From contig NZ_NISI01000001.1 in assembly GCF_002205845.1 (NCBI RefSeq), forward strand, positions 1,302,001 to 1,366,000: a stretch of DNA of 64,000 bases, written 5' to 3'. Source of the stretch: Roseateles puraquae. Lineage in GTDB: Bacteria; Pseudomonadota; Gammaproteobacteria; Burkholderiales; Burkholderiaceae_C. Under the pieces are notes generated by a model. It made no database searches. It saw only the letters and a program-made list of their open reading frames with translations, and was not told where the DNA came from. A program made the position numbers and the translations under genes. This document shows, piece by piece, positions 39,434-49,356 of this stretch. The first letter of the stretch is position 1. Each line of letters starts with the position of its first letter.

Positions 39434-41185
39434 TCAAAGCCAGTGGCGCATCAGCACCACATCCAGGTCGCTGTTGCCGCTGGCTTCACCGGCCTGCAGC
39501 ACACGCACGGTGGGCACGCGGTCGTCTGGTTGCAGGGCCAGGGCACGTCCGGCATCGGTGCGCGTGCCGGCGGCGACCGGCGTGATGCGCACGCCGCCCG
39601 GGCCGAAGCTGGCGTCGCGGCTGCCATCCGCGTTCAAGCGCAGCAGGGCCGTGTCGGCGCTGGAGCTGTTGCCCGTGTAGACCCAGCCCCCCAGCAACAG
39701 CTTGCCATCGGCCTGCTGGACCAGCGCCGTCGCCTCGTCCCAGTTGGTGGTGCTCAAGGCATAGACACCCCGGCCCGCGGTGCCGAAGCTGGCGTCGAGC
39801 GCGCCGTTCACACTCAGGCGCACGGCGGCGAAGTCATGATCGCGCTGGCCAGCAACAACGAGCTGATTGCTGGCCGTGACCACCACGCCGCGGGCCGCGC
39901 CGATGATGGAGCCGAACACGTTCTTGACCACGCCGGCCGTGCCGAAGGCGGGGTCGAGCGTGCCGTCGTTGCGGTAGGCCGCGACGATGAAGTCGCCCTC
40001 GCCTCCCACGGCGACGATGCGCGTGGCCGCACCGATGGTCTGCAAAGCCAGGCCGTAGATGGCTTCACTGGCCCCCTGGGCGCCGATGGCGGTGAGCACC
40101 TTGCCGCCATTACCGAAGCTGGCATCGAGCGACCCGTCCGCGTTGTAGCGGGCCAGTGCGAAGTCATTGCCGTTGGCGCCCTGGGTGCTGGTGCCGCCGA
40201 CGACGATCTTACCGTCGGGCTGGATCAGCACGGCATAGGCCCGGTCGGCGCTGTTGCCGAAGGCCGTGGTCACCCGGCCCGCGTTGCCGAAGGTGGTGTC
40301 AAGGCTGCCATCGGGGTTGTAGCGGGCCAGGGCGAAGTCAAAGCCCGTGGCGCCTTGGTCGCTGGTGCCGACAACGACGATCTTGCCGTCCGGCTGCACT
40401 GCAACAGACTGGGCCTCGTCGCTGGCGCCACCGTTGTTGAACGCAGTGGACACGCGGCCGCCCGTGCCCAAGGTCGGGTCCAGACCACCGTCGCGCAGGT
40501 GGCGCACCAGCATGAAGTCGGTCCCGGTGGTCGTGCCGCCGAACACGGCATGGCCGACGACGAGCGCCTTGCCATCCGCCTGCACGGCCAGCCCGCGCAC
40601 ATAGTCATCGGTGATGCCGCCCTGCACGACGAGCGTGCCGCCGCCGAAGCTGGTGTCGATCTCGCCGATGGCGCCGCGCACGGTCAAGGTCAGCGGCTTG
40701 GTGGTGGCCGAAGCCCCGGTGGCGCTGGCTTTCACGGTCACCGACGTCGGCAGGGAGTGCGGCGCATCGGCTGCGGCCTGCACCGTGAGCGTGCCGGTGC
40801 TGCTGCCGGCGGGCACGCTGAGTGCCGCCACGGTGGCGCCCGCCGGCAGCCCTTCGGCGACGAGGTTGATGGCTTCGTTGAAGCCCGCGTCACGCTGCAC
40901 GTTGACCTGAACGGTCGCCTGCTGGCCTTGCCAGACGACGACGCGGGCGGTGTCGAGCGTGAACGCAAAACCCGGCGCCGGGGTGGGGTTCGGGTTCGGG
41001 TTCGGGTTGGGATTGGGAGTCGGATTGGGCACCGGCAGGGGCGTGGGGTTGCCACCGGCATCGGCGGAGGTGCTGCCGCCACCGCCACAGCCGGTCAGGG
41101 TGACCGTGAGGGCGGCAGCCAGGGCGAGCGAGGCAACGGAGAAGGCGCGGCGGGACCGGCCGCAACGGAAGTTGGACGAGTTCAT
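39434..41185 (-). CDS. Delta-60-repeat lipoprotein
   Basis: 583 residues. The signal peptide ends in the lipobox LTGC, followed by glycine/serine and a Pro-Asn linker ([11 protein letters not shown] type). A beta-sandwich-like region follows, then about seven delta-60 repeats of the pattern LDxxFGxxGxVxTxF...[10 protein letters not shown], which probably fold as a beta-propeller. It is likely anchored in the outer membrane and may face outward. Function unknown. The open frame extends to 41776; the ATG at 41185 starts the signal peptide. It is divergent from pilB. Confidence 0.82.
   Translation of the reverse strand: MNSSNFRCGRSRRAFSVASLALAAALTVTLTGCGGGGSTSADAGGNPTPLPVPNPTPNPNPNPNPNPTPAPGFAFTLDTARVVVWQGQQATVQVNVQRDAGFNEAINLVAEGLPAGATVAALSVPAGSSTGTLTVQAAADAPHSLPTSVTVKASATGASATTKPLTLTVRGAIGEIDTSFGGGTLVVQGGITDDYVRGLAVQADGKALVVGHAVFGGTTTGTDFMLVRHLRDGGLDPTLGTGGRVSTAFNNGGASDEAQSVAVQPDGKIVVVGTSDQGATGFDFALARYNPDGSLDTTFGNAGRVTTAFGNSADRAYAVLIQPDGKIVVGGTSTQGANGNDFALARYNADGSLDASFGNGGKVLTAIGAQGASEAIYGLALQTIGAATRIVAVGGEGDFIVAAYRNDGTLDPAFGTAGVVKNVFGSIIGAARGVVVTASNQLVVAGQRDHDFAAVRLSVNGALDASFGTAGRGVYALSTTNWDEATALVQQADGKLLLGGWVYTGNSSSADTALLRLNADGSRDASFGPGGVRITPVAAGTRTDAGRALALQPDDRVPTVRVLQAGEASGNSDLDVVLMRHWL
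40986..41027. repeat. Hexanucleotide repeat encoding the Pro-Asn linker
   Basis: Seven imperfect six-base units (GGGTTC three times, then GGGTTG, GGATTG, GGAGTC, GGATTG) encode alternating Asn/Thr-Pro on the minus strand. Because units are six bases, gain or loss would keep the reading frame. Confidence 0.75.
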
Positions 41186-41444
41186 GGTGTTCAAGGGTGT
41201 GGGGTGGGACAGGCGTTCGATCCGGCCGGGATGCGACAGGCCACACGTTAGGGACGACCCTGAGCTGGGGCATCGACCGGAAGAGCCACGGCCTGGGCAG
41301 CGACGGGCCAGGGCCACGGCGCGGCGGGCGTGAGCCGGGGTGCCATCGGTCATGGCCCGGGCCGTGGCCGCCACGAAGGCATGACGCCCGGTGAAAGCGC
41401 GGAAAACATCACGACGACCTCGGCCCAAACCCTCGCTTCCTGCC

Positions 41445-43226
41445 ATGCGCATGACTGGCACAATCGACGGACTCCGCCTCCACCCGTCAACGACGCAACT
41501 GCCCGTGGAAACTCCGCTCGCCGAGCCGCTCCAATCCACCCTGTCCGGGGTCGCGCGCATGCTGGTGCATGCGGGCAAGCTCCAGGCCAAGGCGGCCGAA
41601 GACCTCGTCAAGCAGGCCCGCGAGAAGAAGACCAGCTTCGTCAACGCGGTCATTGCCAGTGGCCAGGTGTCGCCGTCCGATCTCGCGCACACCCTGTCCA
41701 GCGCCCTGGCGCTGCCGCTGCTGGACCTGTCCGCGATGGATCCGCAGCGCATGCCGCAGAACGTCATCGACGGCAAGCTCGCGCATCAATACCAGGTGGT
41801 GGCCCTGTCCAAGCGCGGCAACCGCCTGTTCGTGGGCGGTGCCGACCCGACCGACCTCGAGGTCATCGAGCGCATCAAGTTCGCGACGCAGCTGCAGCCC
41901 GAGTGGGTCATCGTCGAGCATGACAAGCTCGCCAAGATGCTCAGCAACGCGGGCGCCAGCGCTTCCGAGACGCTGGAGTCGATTGCCGGCGGCGAGTTCG
42001 ATTTCGACATCGCCGAAGACGATGCCACCCCGCAGCAGGAGGCTGCCGAGCTCGCCGATGTCGAAGACGCCCCGGTGGTGCGCTTCCTGCAGAAGATGCT
42101 GGTGGACGCCATCAACCTGCGGGCGTCTGACCTCCACTTCGAGCCCTACGAGTTCCATTACCGGGTGCGCTTCCGGGTCGACGGCGAGTTGCGCGAGATC
42201 ACGCAGCCGCCGATCGCGATCAAGGACAAGCTGTCGTCCCGGATCAAGGTCATCTCGCGCCTGGACATCGCCGAGCGCCGCGTGCCGCAGGACGGCCGCA
42301 TGAAGCTGAAGTTCGGCGCCAAGTCCATCGACTTCCGGGTCAGCACCCTGCCCACGCTGTTCGGCGAGAAGATCGTCATCCGTATCCTGGACTCCTCCTC
42401 GGCCAAGCTGGGCATCGACGCGCTGGGCTACGAAAAGATCGAGAAGGAGCGCCTGCTGGCGGCGATCTACCGGCCCTACGGCATGGTGCTGGTCACCGGC
42501 CCGACGGGCTCCGGCAAGACGGTGTCGCTCTACACCTGCCTGAACATCCTGAACCAGCCGGGCGTGAACATCTCCACCGTGGAGGACCCGGCTGAAATCA
42601 ACCTGCCAGGCATCAACCAGGTCAACGTCAACGACAAGGCAGGGCTGAACTTCTCCGCCGCGCTGAAGTCCTTCCTGCGCCAGGATCCGGACATCATCAT
42701 GGTCGGCGAAATCCGCGACCTGGAGACCGCCGACATCGCCATCAAGGCCGCGCAGACCGGCCACATGGTGATGTCGACGCTGCACACGAACGACGCACCC
42801 AAGACGCTGACCCGCCTGCTCAACATGGGCGTGGCCCCGTTCAACATCGCGTCCAGCGTGCTGCTCATCACCGCCCAACGCCTGGTGCGGCGGTTGTGCG
42901 AAAACTGCAAGGTGCCGGCCGACTACCCGCGCGAAGCCCTGCTCAAGGCCGGTTTCAGCGAAGACGATTTCGACGGCAGCTGGCGCCCCTACCGTGCAGT
43001 TGGTTGCAGCAATTGCACAAATGGTTACCGAGGACGTGTCGGTCTTTACCAAGTGATGCCGATCACCGAGGACATTCAACGCATCATCCTGGCTGAGGGA
43101 ACGGCGATGGACATCGCCGAACAGTCCAAGAAGGAAGGCGTGCGGGATCTGCGCCAGTCAGGCCTCGTCAAGGTACGTGCCGGCGTGACCACGCTGGAAG
43201 AAGTGCTGTCGGCCACCAACGAATAA
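41445..43226 (+). CDS. pilB: Type IV pilus assembly ATPase PilB
   Basis: About 593 residues. The N-terminal MshEN-like domain is followed by the secretion ATPase core with Walker A GPTGSGKT (near 352-359), Asp box, Walker B (IIMVGEIRD), His box (STLHTND) and a C-terminal zinc-binding tetracysteine (CENCK, CSNC). It powers pilus extension. The start is uncertain: the frame opens at 41391. ATGs at 41445 and 41451 and a GTG at 41505 are all possible, none with a clear SD. A CACAAT element at 41458-41463 would favour the GTG. Confidence 0.93.
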   Translation: MRMTGTIDGLRLHPSTTQLPVETPLAEPLQSTLSGVARMLVHAGKLQAKAAEDLVKQAREKKTSFVNAVIASGQVSPSDLAHTLSSALALPLLDLSAMDPQRMPQNVIDGKLAHQYQVVALSKRGNRLFVGGADPTDLEVIERIKFATQLQPEWVIVEHDKLAKMLSNAGASASETLESIAGGEFDFDIAEDDATPQQEAAELADVEDAPVVRFLQKMLVDAINLRASDLHFEPYEFHYRVRFRVDGELREITQPPIAIKDKLSSRIKVISRLDIAERRVPQDGRMKLKFGAKSIDFRVSTLPTLFGEKIVIRILDSSSAKLGIDALGYEKIEKERLLAAIYRPYGMVLVTGPTGSGKTVSLYTCLNILNQPGVNISTVEDPAEINLPGINQVNVNDKAGLNFSAALKSFLRQDPDIIMVGEIRDLETADIAIKAAQTGHMVMSTLHTNDAPKTLTRLLNMGVAPFNIASSVLLITAQRLVRRLCENCKVPADYPREALLKAGFSEDDFDGSWRPYRAVGCSNCTNGYRGRVGLYQVMPITEDIQRIILAEGTAMDIAEQSKKEGVRDLRQSGLVKVRAGVTTLEEVLSATNE

Positions 43227-43245
43227 TCAGTCGCGAGGAGAGCGC

Positions 43246-44469
43246 ATGGCCACCGCCACCGCTGCAGCTAAAGGCGTCAAGGACTTTGTCTACGAATGGG
43301 AAGGCAAAGACCGCAACGGCAAGATCGTCAAGGGTGAGCTCCGTGCCGGCGGCGAGGCCATGGTCAGCGCCACCTTGCGCCGCCAGGGCATCCTCGTCAA
43401 CAAGGTCAAGAAGCGCCGCGCCAGCGGTGGCTCGGCCATCAAGCAAAAAGACATCGCCGTCTTCACGCGTCAACTGGCGACCATGATGCGCGCTGGCGTG
43501 CCGCTGCTGCAGGCCTTCGACATCGTGGCCCGCGGCTCGACCAACCCGCGCCTGACACGGCTGCTGAATGACATCCGACAAGACGTCGAGACCGGCACCA
43601 GCTTGTCGGCGGCCTTCCGCAAGCATCCGATGTACTTCGATGCGCTCTACTGCAACCTCGTCGAAGCGGGCGAGGCCGGCGGTATTCTGGAAGCCCTGCT
43701 CGACCGGCTCGCGATCTATCAAGAGAAGACGGTCGCCATCAAGAACAAGATCAAGTCCGCCCTGACCTACCCGATCGCGGTGATGGTGGTGGCGTTCGTG
43801 GTGGTGGCCGTCATCATGATCTTCGTGGTGCCGGCCTTCGAGGACGTGTTCAAGTCCTTCGGCGCCGACCTGCCGGCCCCGACCTTGATCGTCATCGCCA
43901 TGTCCAAGTTCTTTGTCTCCTACTGGTGGGCGATCTTTGGCGGCATCGGCGGGGGCATCTATTTCTTCCTGCAAACCTGGAAGCGCTCGGAGGCCATGCA
44001 AAAGCGCATGGACCGGCTCCTGCTGAAGGTGCCGGTGTTCGGCGACCTCATGTACAAGTCGGCGATCGCTCGCTGGACGCGCACGTTGTCCACGATGTTC
44101 GCGGCGGGTGTGCCCTTGGTGGAGGCCCTGGACTCGGTGGGCGGCGCCTCGGGCAATGCAGTCTTCGCTGAAGCCACGGAGAGCATCCAGCGGGATGTCT
44201 CCACCGGCTCGGCGCTGACCACCTCCATGACCACCACCGGCATCTTCCCGACCATGGTGCTGCAGATGGCCTCCATCGGTGAAGAGTCGGGCTCGCTGGA
44301 CCACATGCTGTCCAAGGCCGCGGAGTTCTACGAGGACGAAGTGGACGAAGCCGTGAAGGCGCTGTCCAGCCTGATGGAGCCGTTCATCATCGTGATCCTG
44401 GGCGGCATCATCGGCGGCATCGTCGTGTCGATGTATCTGCCGATCTTCAAGCTCGGCTCGGTGGTGTAA
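43246..44469 (+). CDS. pilC: Type IV pilus inner-membrane platform protein PilC
   Basis: 407 residues with two GspF-type domains, each with FTRQLATMMRAGVPLLQAF-like or WTRTLSTMFAAGVPLVEAL segments, and three transmembrane helices (about residues 175-200, 225-245 and 380-400). It couples PilB to pilin assembly. It follows pilB by 19 bases with a good SD (GAGGAG) and precedes pilD. Confidence 0.96.
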   Translation: MATATAAAKGVKDFVYEWEGKDRNGKIVKGELRAGGEAMVSATLRRQGILVNKVKKRRASGGSAIKQKDIAVFTRQLATMMRAGVPLLQAFDIVARGSTNPRLTRLLNDIRQDVETGTSLSAAFRKHPMYFDALYCNLVEAGEAGGILEALLDRLAIYQEKTVAIKNKIKSALTYPIAVMVVAFVVVAVIMIFVVPAFEDVFKSFGADLPAPTLIVIAMSKFFVSYWWAIFGGIGGGIYFFLQTWKRSEAMQKRMDRLLLKVPVFGDLMYKSAIARWTRTLSTMFAAGVPLVEALDSVGGASGNAVFAEATESIQRDVSTGSALTTSMTTTGIFPTMVLQMASIGEESGSLDHMLSKAAEFYEDEVDEAVKALSSLMEPFIIVILGGIIGGIVVSMYLPIFKLGSVV

Positions 44470-44478
44470 AACGCCGGG

Positions 44479-44520
44479 GCGAGGCAGCGCCTCGCTCCTT
44501 CCACGGCCGCGCGAGCGCGG
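44479..44520 (+). repeat. Two small hairpins between pilC and pilD
   Basis: GCGAGGC/GCCTCGC (44479-44495) and CCGCGC/GCGCGG (44507-44520) lie in the 98-base gap. Neither is followed by a T-run, so they may only tune expression. Confidence 0.35.
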
Positions 44521-44567
44521 CAACGGGCTGCTCACGGGCGGCCTGAGCCCCCTGACTCTTTCAGCCC

Positions 44568-45506
44568 ATGCCCCTCGCTCCCCTCGACTGGTCCGTCTGG
44601 CTTTCTCCCTGGGTGCTCGGCCTGTTCGGCCTGTGCATCGGCAGCTTCCTCAATGTGGTCATCCACCGCATTCCGCTGATGCTGGAGCGCCAATGGCTGC
44701 ATGAGTCGGCGGCGCAACTGACGGATGCCGAGGCCATGGCGCGTGTCATCGGCGTGCCCAAGGCCGAGACGGAGAAGCTCGCCAAGGCTGTCGACGACTA
44801 CGGCACCCGCATCGAAGCCCTGCCTCACTTTGGCCTGGCCACGCCCCGCTCACGCTGCCCGCATTGCGGCCACCAGCTGCGCTGGCACGAGAACCTGCCT
44901 GTGATCGGCTGGCTGCGCCTGGGCGGTAAGTGCGCCGCCTGCAAGGCACCGATCGCCAAGCGCTACCCGCTGGTCGAGCTGGCCACGGGAATCGCCTTTG
45001 CGGCGCTGTCCTGGCGCTTCGGGGCGCAGCCGACGACGCTGCTGTGGTGCGGCTTCGTGGCGGCCCTCATTGCACTGGCGATGATCGACTGGGACACCAC
45101 GCTGCTGCCCGACAGCATCAACCAGCCCCTGCTGTGGGCCGGCCTGATCGCCGCCCTGATGGGCTGGACGCTGCCGCTGGACAAGGCGCTGATCGGCGCC
45201 GCTGCGGGTTATCTGTCGCTGTGGTCGGTGTACTGGCTCTTCAAGCTCGCCACGGGCAAAGAGGGCATGGGTTATGGCGACTTCAAGCTCCTCGCCGCGC
45301 TTGGTGCCTGGCAGGGCTGGCAGATGATCCTGCCGATCGTGCTCGGAGCATCCGCCATTGGCGCGGTGGTGGGCATCATCCTGAAGATGAACGCGAGCCT
45401 GCGAGAAGGGCGCTACGTGCCTTTCGGGCCCTTCCTGGCCGGCGGCGGCCTGGTGGTGCTGTTCGCGGGGCAGGCGACGGTGCTGGGCTGGCTGGGCTGG
45501 GCCTGA
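44568..45506 (+). CDS. pilD: Prepilin peptidase/N-methyltransferase PilD
   Basis: 312 residues, polytopic membrane protein. It removes prepilin leaders and methylates the new N-terminus. The cytoplasmic zinc-binding cysteines are in CPHCGHQL (Cys from about 98) and CAACKAPI. The catalytic aspartates are in DWDTTLLPD and GYGDFKLLAALGA. It would process the FimT, PilV, PilW, PilX and PilE-like prepilins encoded at the right end of this window. Confidence 0.96.
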   Translation: MPLAPLDWSVWLSPWVLGLFGLCIGSFLNVVIHRIPLMLERQWLHESAAQLTDAEAMARVIGVPKAETEKLAKAVDDYGTRIEALPHFGLATPRSRCPHCGHQLRWHENLPVIGWLRLGGKCAACKAPIAKRYPLVELATGIAFAALSWRFGAQPTTLLWCGFVAALIALAMIDWDTTLLPDSINQPLLWAGLIAALMGWTLPLDKALIGAAAGYLSLWSVYWLFKLATGKEGMGYGDFKLLAALGAWQGWQMILPIVLGASAIGAVVGIILKMNASLREGRYVPFGPFLAGGGLVVLFAGQATVLGWLGWA

Positions 45507-45513
45507 GGCGCCG

Positions 45514-46119
45514 ATGCGCATCGGGCTGACCGGCGGCATCGGCAGCGGCAAAAGCACGGTGGCCGGCTTCCTGCGTGAAGCCGGCGCGGCCGTCGTGGAC
45601 ACCGACGCCATCTCGCGCCAGCTCACGCTCCCCGGCGGCGCCGCGATGCCCGCCATCGCCAGCAGCTTCGGGCCCGACTTCGTCACCGCCGACGGCGCTC
45701 TCGACCGTGACCGCATGCGCGCGCTGGCCTTCTCCGACCCGGCGGCCAAGCGTCAGCTCGAAGCCATCCTGCATCCGTTGATCTCCGCCGAGGCCGCACG
45801 CCAGGCCGATGCGGCCACCGCGCCGCTGATCGTCTTCGACGTGCCCCTGCTGGTGGAGTCGGGCCGCTGGCGAGCCCGCGTGGCGCGTGTGCTGGTGGTG
45901 GACTGCAGCACCGAAACGCAGACCGAGCGCGTGCTGCAGCGCCCGGGCTGGACGCCAGAGCGCGTCGCCGGCGCGCTGGCCGCTCAGACGACCCGTCAGG
46001 CGCGACGCGCCGCGGCTGACGCGGTGTTGCTGAACGAGGGCGTGTCGCTCGTTGCGCTCCGAAACGAAGTACTTGGGCTGGCTGCCCGTTGGGGCTGTGG
46101 AACAATCGCCCTGCCCTGA
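45514..46119 (+). CDS. coaE: Dephospho-CoA kinase
   Basis: 201 residues. It catalyses the last step of coenzyme A synthesis. The P-loop is LTGGIGSGKST (residues 5-15), followed by DTDAISRQLT, with the lid and CoA-binding region intact. It lies seven bases after pilD in the usual pilD-coaE-zapD-yacG order. Confidence 0.96.
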   Translation: MRIGLTGGIGSGKSTVAGFLREAGAAVVDTDAISRQLTLPGGAAMPAIASSFGPDFVTADGALDRDRMRALAFSDPAAKRQLEAILHPLISAEAARQADAATAPLIVFDVPLLVESGRWRARVARVLVVDCSTETQTERVLQRPGWTPERVAGALAAQTTRQARRAAADAVLLNEGVSLVALRNEVLGLAARWGCGTIALP

Positions 46120-46133
46120 CTGAGTTTCGCGCC

Positions 46134-46889
46134 GTGGTCCTGTACGAGTACCCGTTCAACGAGAGCATCCGCACGATGCTCCGCCTCGAACACCTGTTCG
46201 ACCGCCTCGGCGCCCTGATGGCCCGCGACACCGCGCTCGACCACCATTTCGCCCTCGTCACCCTGTTCGAGATCCTGGACGTCGCCTCGCGCGCCGACCT
46301 CAAGAGCGACCTGCTCAAGGAACTCGAAAAACACAAGGCCCAGTACAACGCCTACCGTGGTAGCCCCGGCCTGGACGAGTCACGGCTGGACGAGGTCGTC
46401 GGCCGCATCGACGGGGCCTACCAGCGCCTCAACGCACTGAGCGGCAAGACCGGCGCCACGCTGACCGCCAATGACTGGCTGATGAGCATCCGCAGCCGCA
46501 TCAGCATCCCGGGCGGCACCTGCGAATTCGACCTGCCGGCCTACTACAACTGGCAGCAGTTGCTGCCCGTGCGCCGGCGCAAGGACCTCATGAGCTGGGC
46601 GCAGTCGCTGATGCCCCTGGCCGAAGCGCTGCAATTGCTGCTCGGCCTGCTGCGCGATTCCGGCGCGCCCCACAAGGTGGCCGCCACCGCTGGCCAGTTC
46701 CAGCAGAGCTTGCCGGCCGGGCGGGTCTACCAGCTGCTGCGCATGCGCATCGACCCCAGCCTCGGGCTGATTCCCGAAATCTCCGGCCACCGGCTGATGG
46801 TGTCCATCCGCCTGATGCGCCAGGACGAAGAGGGGCGCTTGAAGCTCGCCCCGGAAGACACCGGCTTCGAGCTGGCGCTGTGCGCATGA
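46134..46889 (+). CDS. zapD: Cell division protein ZapD
   Basis: 251 residues (DUF1342/ZapD). It binds the C-terminus of FtsZ and bundles protofilaments at the division ring. The start is a GTG giving [22 protein letters not shown], the family N-terminus; the frame itself opens at 46089. A possible -10 (AACAAT, 46101-46106) lies at the end of coaE. Its stop overlaps yacG by ATGA. Confidence 0.94.
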   Translation: MVLYEYPFNESIRTMLRLEHLFDRLGALMARDTALDHHFALVTLFEILDVASRADLKSDLLKELEKHKAQYNAYRGSPGLDESRLDEVVGRIDGAYQRLNALSGKTGATLTANDWLMSIRSRISIPGGTCEFDLPAYYNWQQLLPVRRRKDLMSWAQSLMPLAEALQLLLGLLRDSGAPHKVAATAGQFQQSLPAGRVYQLLRMRIDPSLGLIPEISGHRLMVSIRLMRQDEEGRLKLAPEDTGFELALCA

Positions 46890-47098
46890 CCGATACCCTG
46901 AAACCCCGACTCGTGCGCTGCCCGCAATGCGGCGGCGACAGCGTCTATGCACCGACCAACAAGTGGCGCCCCTTCTGCAGCGAGCGTTGCCGCCAGATCG
47001 ACCTGGGCGCCTGGGCCAGCGAGAGCTTCCGCGTGGCGGCCACACCGCCCCAGGACCCCGACGAACTCGGCCCCAACGGCGAACCGCTGATGCACTGA
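46886..47098 (+). CDS. yacG: DNA gyrase inhibitor YacG, zinc-binding
   Basis: 70 residues. Zinc is bound by Cys12, Cys15 (CPQC), Cys31 and Cys35 (CSERC), followed by the conserved RQIDLGAW. In E. coli it binds GyrB and inhibits gyrase. Start by ATGA overlap with zapD. It converges on the HAD gene with a four-base gap. Confidence 0.94.
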   Translation: MTDTLKPRLVRCPQCGGDSVYAPTNKWRPFCSERCRQIDLGAWASESFRVAATPPQDPDELGPNGEPLMH

Positions 47099-47102
47099 AC
47101 GC

Positions 47103-47723
47103 TCAGGCGTTCAACAAGCGCCTCGACACCAGTTCCCGGCGGGCGCTCGCCGGGTCGGTGAACAGCACGGCTTGCCAGTCACGGGCCAGCGCGGCTTCCA
47201 CATTGACGGGGTGGTCATCCAGGAAGAGCAGCTCCTGCGGCGGCACCCCGAAGTGGCGCTCGGCCAGCGCGAACATCTCGGCGCTGGGCTTGATCTGCTT
47301 CACATGACCCGAGAACAGGCCCGAGACAAACCACTCGTGCAGCGGATACGCCTTGCGCAGATGCTCCGCAAACGGCAGCGGCATGTTGGACAGGAAGTGC
47401 AGCGTGTGCCCGGCTGCGCGCAGGTCGCGGATGAGCACCTGCGTGGCGGGGATGGGCATCAGCTCGTCGGGCACGGCGCGCACCACGGCCGCTACTTCGC
47501 CGAGCGGCCAGCCGGTGCGCGCGGCGATGCGACGCACCACTTCATCGGCGCTGATGAGGCCCTGGTCGAACAGGCCCCAGTCGCCGCCATAGTTCTGGAA
47601 GAACACGGCCGCTGCCGCCGCCCCCTGCTCCAGGGTCTCGATGCGATGCGGCCAGATGCGTGCGAGGAAGCTGGCCGGGTGCCAGCGGAACACCACGCCG
47701 CCGAAGTCGAAGACGATCTTCAT
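47103..47723 (-). CDS. HAD-superfamily hydrolase (haloacid dehalogenase-like, YihX type)
   Basis: 206 residues. HAD motif I is MKIVFDFGGVVF (nucleophile Asp6), motif II LHFLSNMP, motif III lysine in KQIKPSAEMF, and motif IV FLDDHPVNVEAA. It resembles YihX-type sugar-phosphate phosphatases. Its ATG overlaps the pgi stop (ATGA), so it is the last gene of the tal-pgi-HAD unit and may act on a hexose phosphate. The substrate is inferred only from this context. Confidence 0.85.
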   Translation of the reverse strand: MKIVFDFGGVVFRWHPASFLARIWPHRIETLEQGAAAAAVFFQNYGGDWGLFDQGLISADEVVRRIAARTGWPLGEVAAVVRAVPDELMPIPATQVLIRDLRAAGHTLHFLSNMPLPFAEHLRKAYPLHEWFVSGLFSGHVKQIKPSAEMFALAERHFGVPPQELLFLDDHPVNVEAALARDWQAVLFTDPASARRELVSRRLLNA

Positions 47724-49354
47724 GCCGACAGCAGACGCTTCAGCAGGCCTGCGGTGGAGGCGTCCAGCCCGGCGGTGTCGCCCGACTCGAAGCGCGGCAG
47801 CAACTGGTTGCACAACGCCTTGCCGAGTTCCACGCCCCATTGGTCGAAGCTGTTGATGCCCCACAGCGCCCCGGTCACGAAGACACGATGCTCGTACAGC
47901 GCGATCAGCGCGCCGAGCGAGCGCGGCGTCAGGGCGTCCAGCAGCAGGGTGGTGCTCGGACGGTTGCCGGGGAAGCTGCGGTGGCGCGCCAGCACCTCGC
48001 GGTCCAGCGTGGCCGACGCGGTGGGCGCCTTCTCGGCGAGCGCCTCCGCTGCCGTCTTGCCCTGCATCAGCGCCTGGCTCTGGGCCAGGCAGTTGGCCAG
48101 CAGCTTGCGGTGCTGGTCGAGCAGCTTGTCCGCCAGCTCGCCGGTCACGCCATGGTGAGGCCGCTTCACGGCGATGAACTCGACCGGGATCACGTCGGTC
48201 CCCTGGTGCAGCATCTGGAAGTAGGCATGCTGACCATTGGTCCCCGCCTCCCCCCAGACGACGGGTGACGTGCCCACGGACAGCGGCTGGCCGTCGAGGT
48301 CCACCCCCTTGCCGTTGCTCTCCATCTCCAGCTGCTGCAGGTAGGCCGGCAAGCGGCGCAGGCCCTGGTGATAGGGCGCCACGCTGCGGCTCGTGAAGCC
48401 GTGGAAGTTGCGATACCAGATGTCGATCAGCCCGAGCAACACCGGCAGGTTGCCCTCCAGCGGCGTGGTCGCGAAGTGCTGGTCCATCGCATGCGCGCCG
48501 GCCAGCAGCGCGCGGAAGTTGTCGGCCCCCACGGCGATGGCGATGGGCAGGCCAATGACCGACCACAGCGAATAGCGCCCTCCCACCCAGTCCCAGAAGC
48601 CGAAGGCCGTGTCGATACCAAAGGCTGCTGCTGCCGCCGTGTTGCTGCTCGTCGCGACGAAATGGCGAGCCACGTCGGTGCCGCCCTGGGCCAGGAACCA
48701 GGCCTTGGCCGCCTGTGCATTGGCCAGCGTCTCCTGGGTCGTGAAGGTCTTGGACGCGATGACGAACAGCGTGTGCCGCGCGTCCAGGCCACGCAACACG
48801 GGTGCCAGGTCATGCCCGTCGACGTTGGAGACGAAATGCAGCCTCAGCCCCGGCGCGCGGAAGGCCTCCAGTGCCTGCACCACCATGGCAGGACCGAGGT
48901 CGCTGCCGCCGATGCCGATGTGCACGACGTCGGTGATGGCGCCACGCTCACCGCGACGCACGCTCTCGGCGAAGGCCAGCATGGTGTCGAGCGACGCCTG
49001 CACCTCGTCGTTGAAAGGGGCGCCGCTGCCGGCAGGCGCCCGCAGGGCGGTGTGCAGCACGGCGCGACCTTCGGTCAGGTTGACCGGGTCCCCGCGCAGC
49101 AGCGCATCGCGCCGGGCCTCCAGGCCGCAGTCCCGCGCGAGCTTCAGCAACAGGGCCAGCGTCGACGCGTCGATGCGGTTCTTGGACAGGTCGGCAAAGA
49201 CCTCCGGCGCCTGGAACGACAGCGCCTGGAAGCGGCCCGCATCGGCCTGGAAGGCCGTGCGGATGTCAAAGCCGCGACCGCTCGCGGCGCCCTCCTGGTC
49301 AAAGTGGGCCTGCAGTTCGGCCCAGACGGGAGACAGGTCGCAGCGCGCGCTCAT
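47720..49354 (-). CDS. pgi: Glucose-6-phosphate isomerase
   Basis: 544 residues. It interconverts glucose-6-phosphate and fructose-6-phosphate. Family signatures are visible: WVGGRYSLWSVIGLPIAIAVG, GEAGTNGQHAYFQ and the C-terminal FDQWGVELGKAL. It follows tal by two bases on the same strand and overlaps the HAD gene. Confidence 0.96.
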   Translation of the reverse strand: MSARCDLSPVWAELQAHFDQEGAASGRGFDIRTAFQADAGRFQALSFQAPEVFADLSKNRIDASTLALLLKLARDCGLEARRDALLRGDPVNLTEGRAVLHTALRAPAGSGAPFNDEVQASLDTMLAFAESVRRGERGAITDVVHIGIGGSDLGPAMVVQALEAFRAPGLRLHFVSNVDGHDLAPVLRGLDARHTLFVIASKTFTTQETLANAQAAKAWFLAQGGTDVARHFVATSSNTAAAAAFGIDTAFGFWDWVGGRYSLWSVIGLPIAIAVGADNFRALLAGAHAMDQHFATTPLEGNLPVLLGLIDIWYRNFHGFTSRSVAPYHQGLRRLPAYLQQLEMESNGKGVDLDGQPLSVGTSPVVWGEAGTNGQHAYFQMLHQGTDVIPVEFIAVKRPHHGVTGELADKLLDQHRKLLANCLAQSQALMQGKTAAEALAEKAPTASATLDREVLARHRSFPGNRPSTTLLLDALTPRSLGALIALYEHRVFVTGALWGINSFDQWGVELGKALCNQLLPRFESGDTAGLDASTAGLLKRLLSA

Positions 49355-49356
49355 GC

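Noticed and set aside
39333-39437. N-terminal extension of the LAL regulator
   Set aside because: The upstream ATG has no SD, the extension is low complexity, and a -10-like TAGAAT lies inside it.
40986-41027. CRISPR-like short repeats
   Set aside because: The units are six bases, contiguous and coding; there are no spacers and no cas genes in the window.
41186-41444. An extra gene between the delta-60 lipoprotein and pilB
   Set aside because: Open frames here lack an SD, a domain or a signal peptide; the gap is better read as the divergent promoter region.
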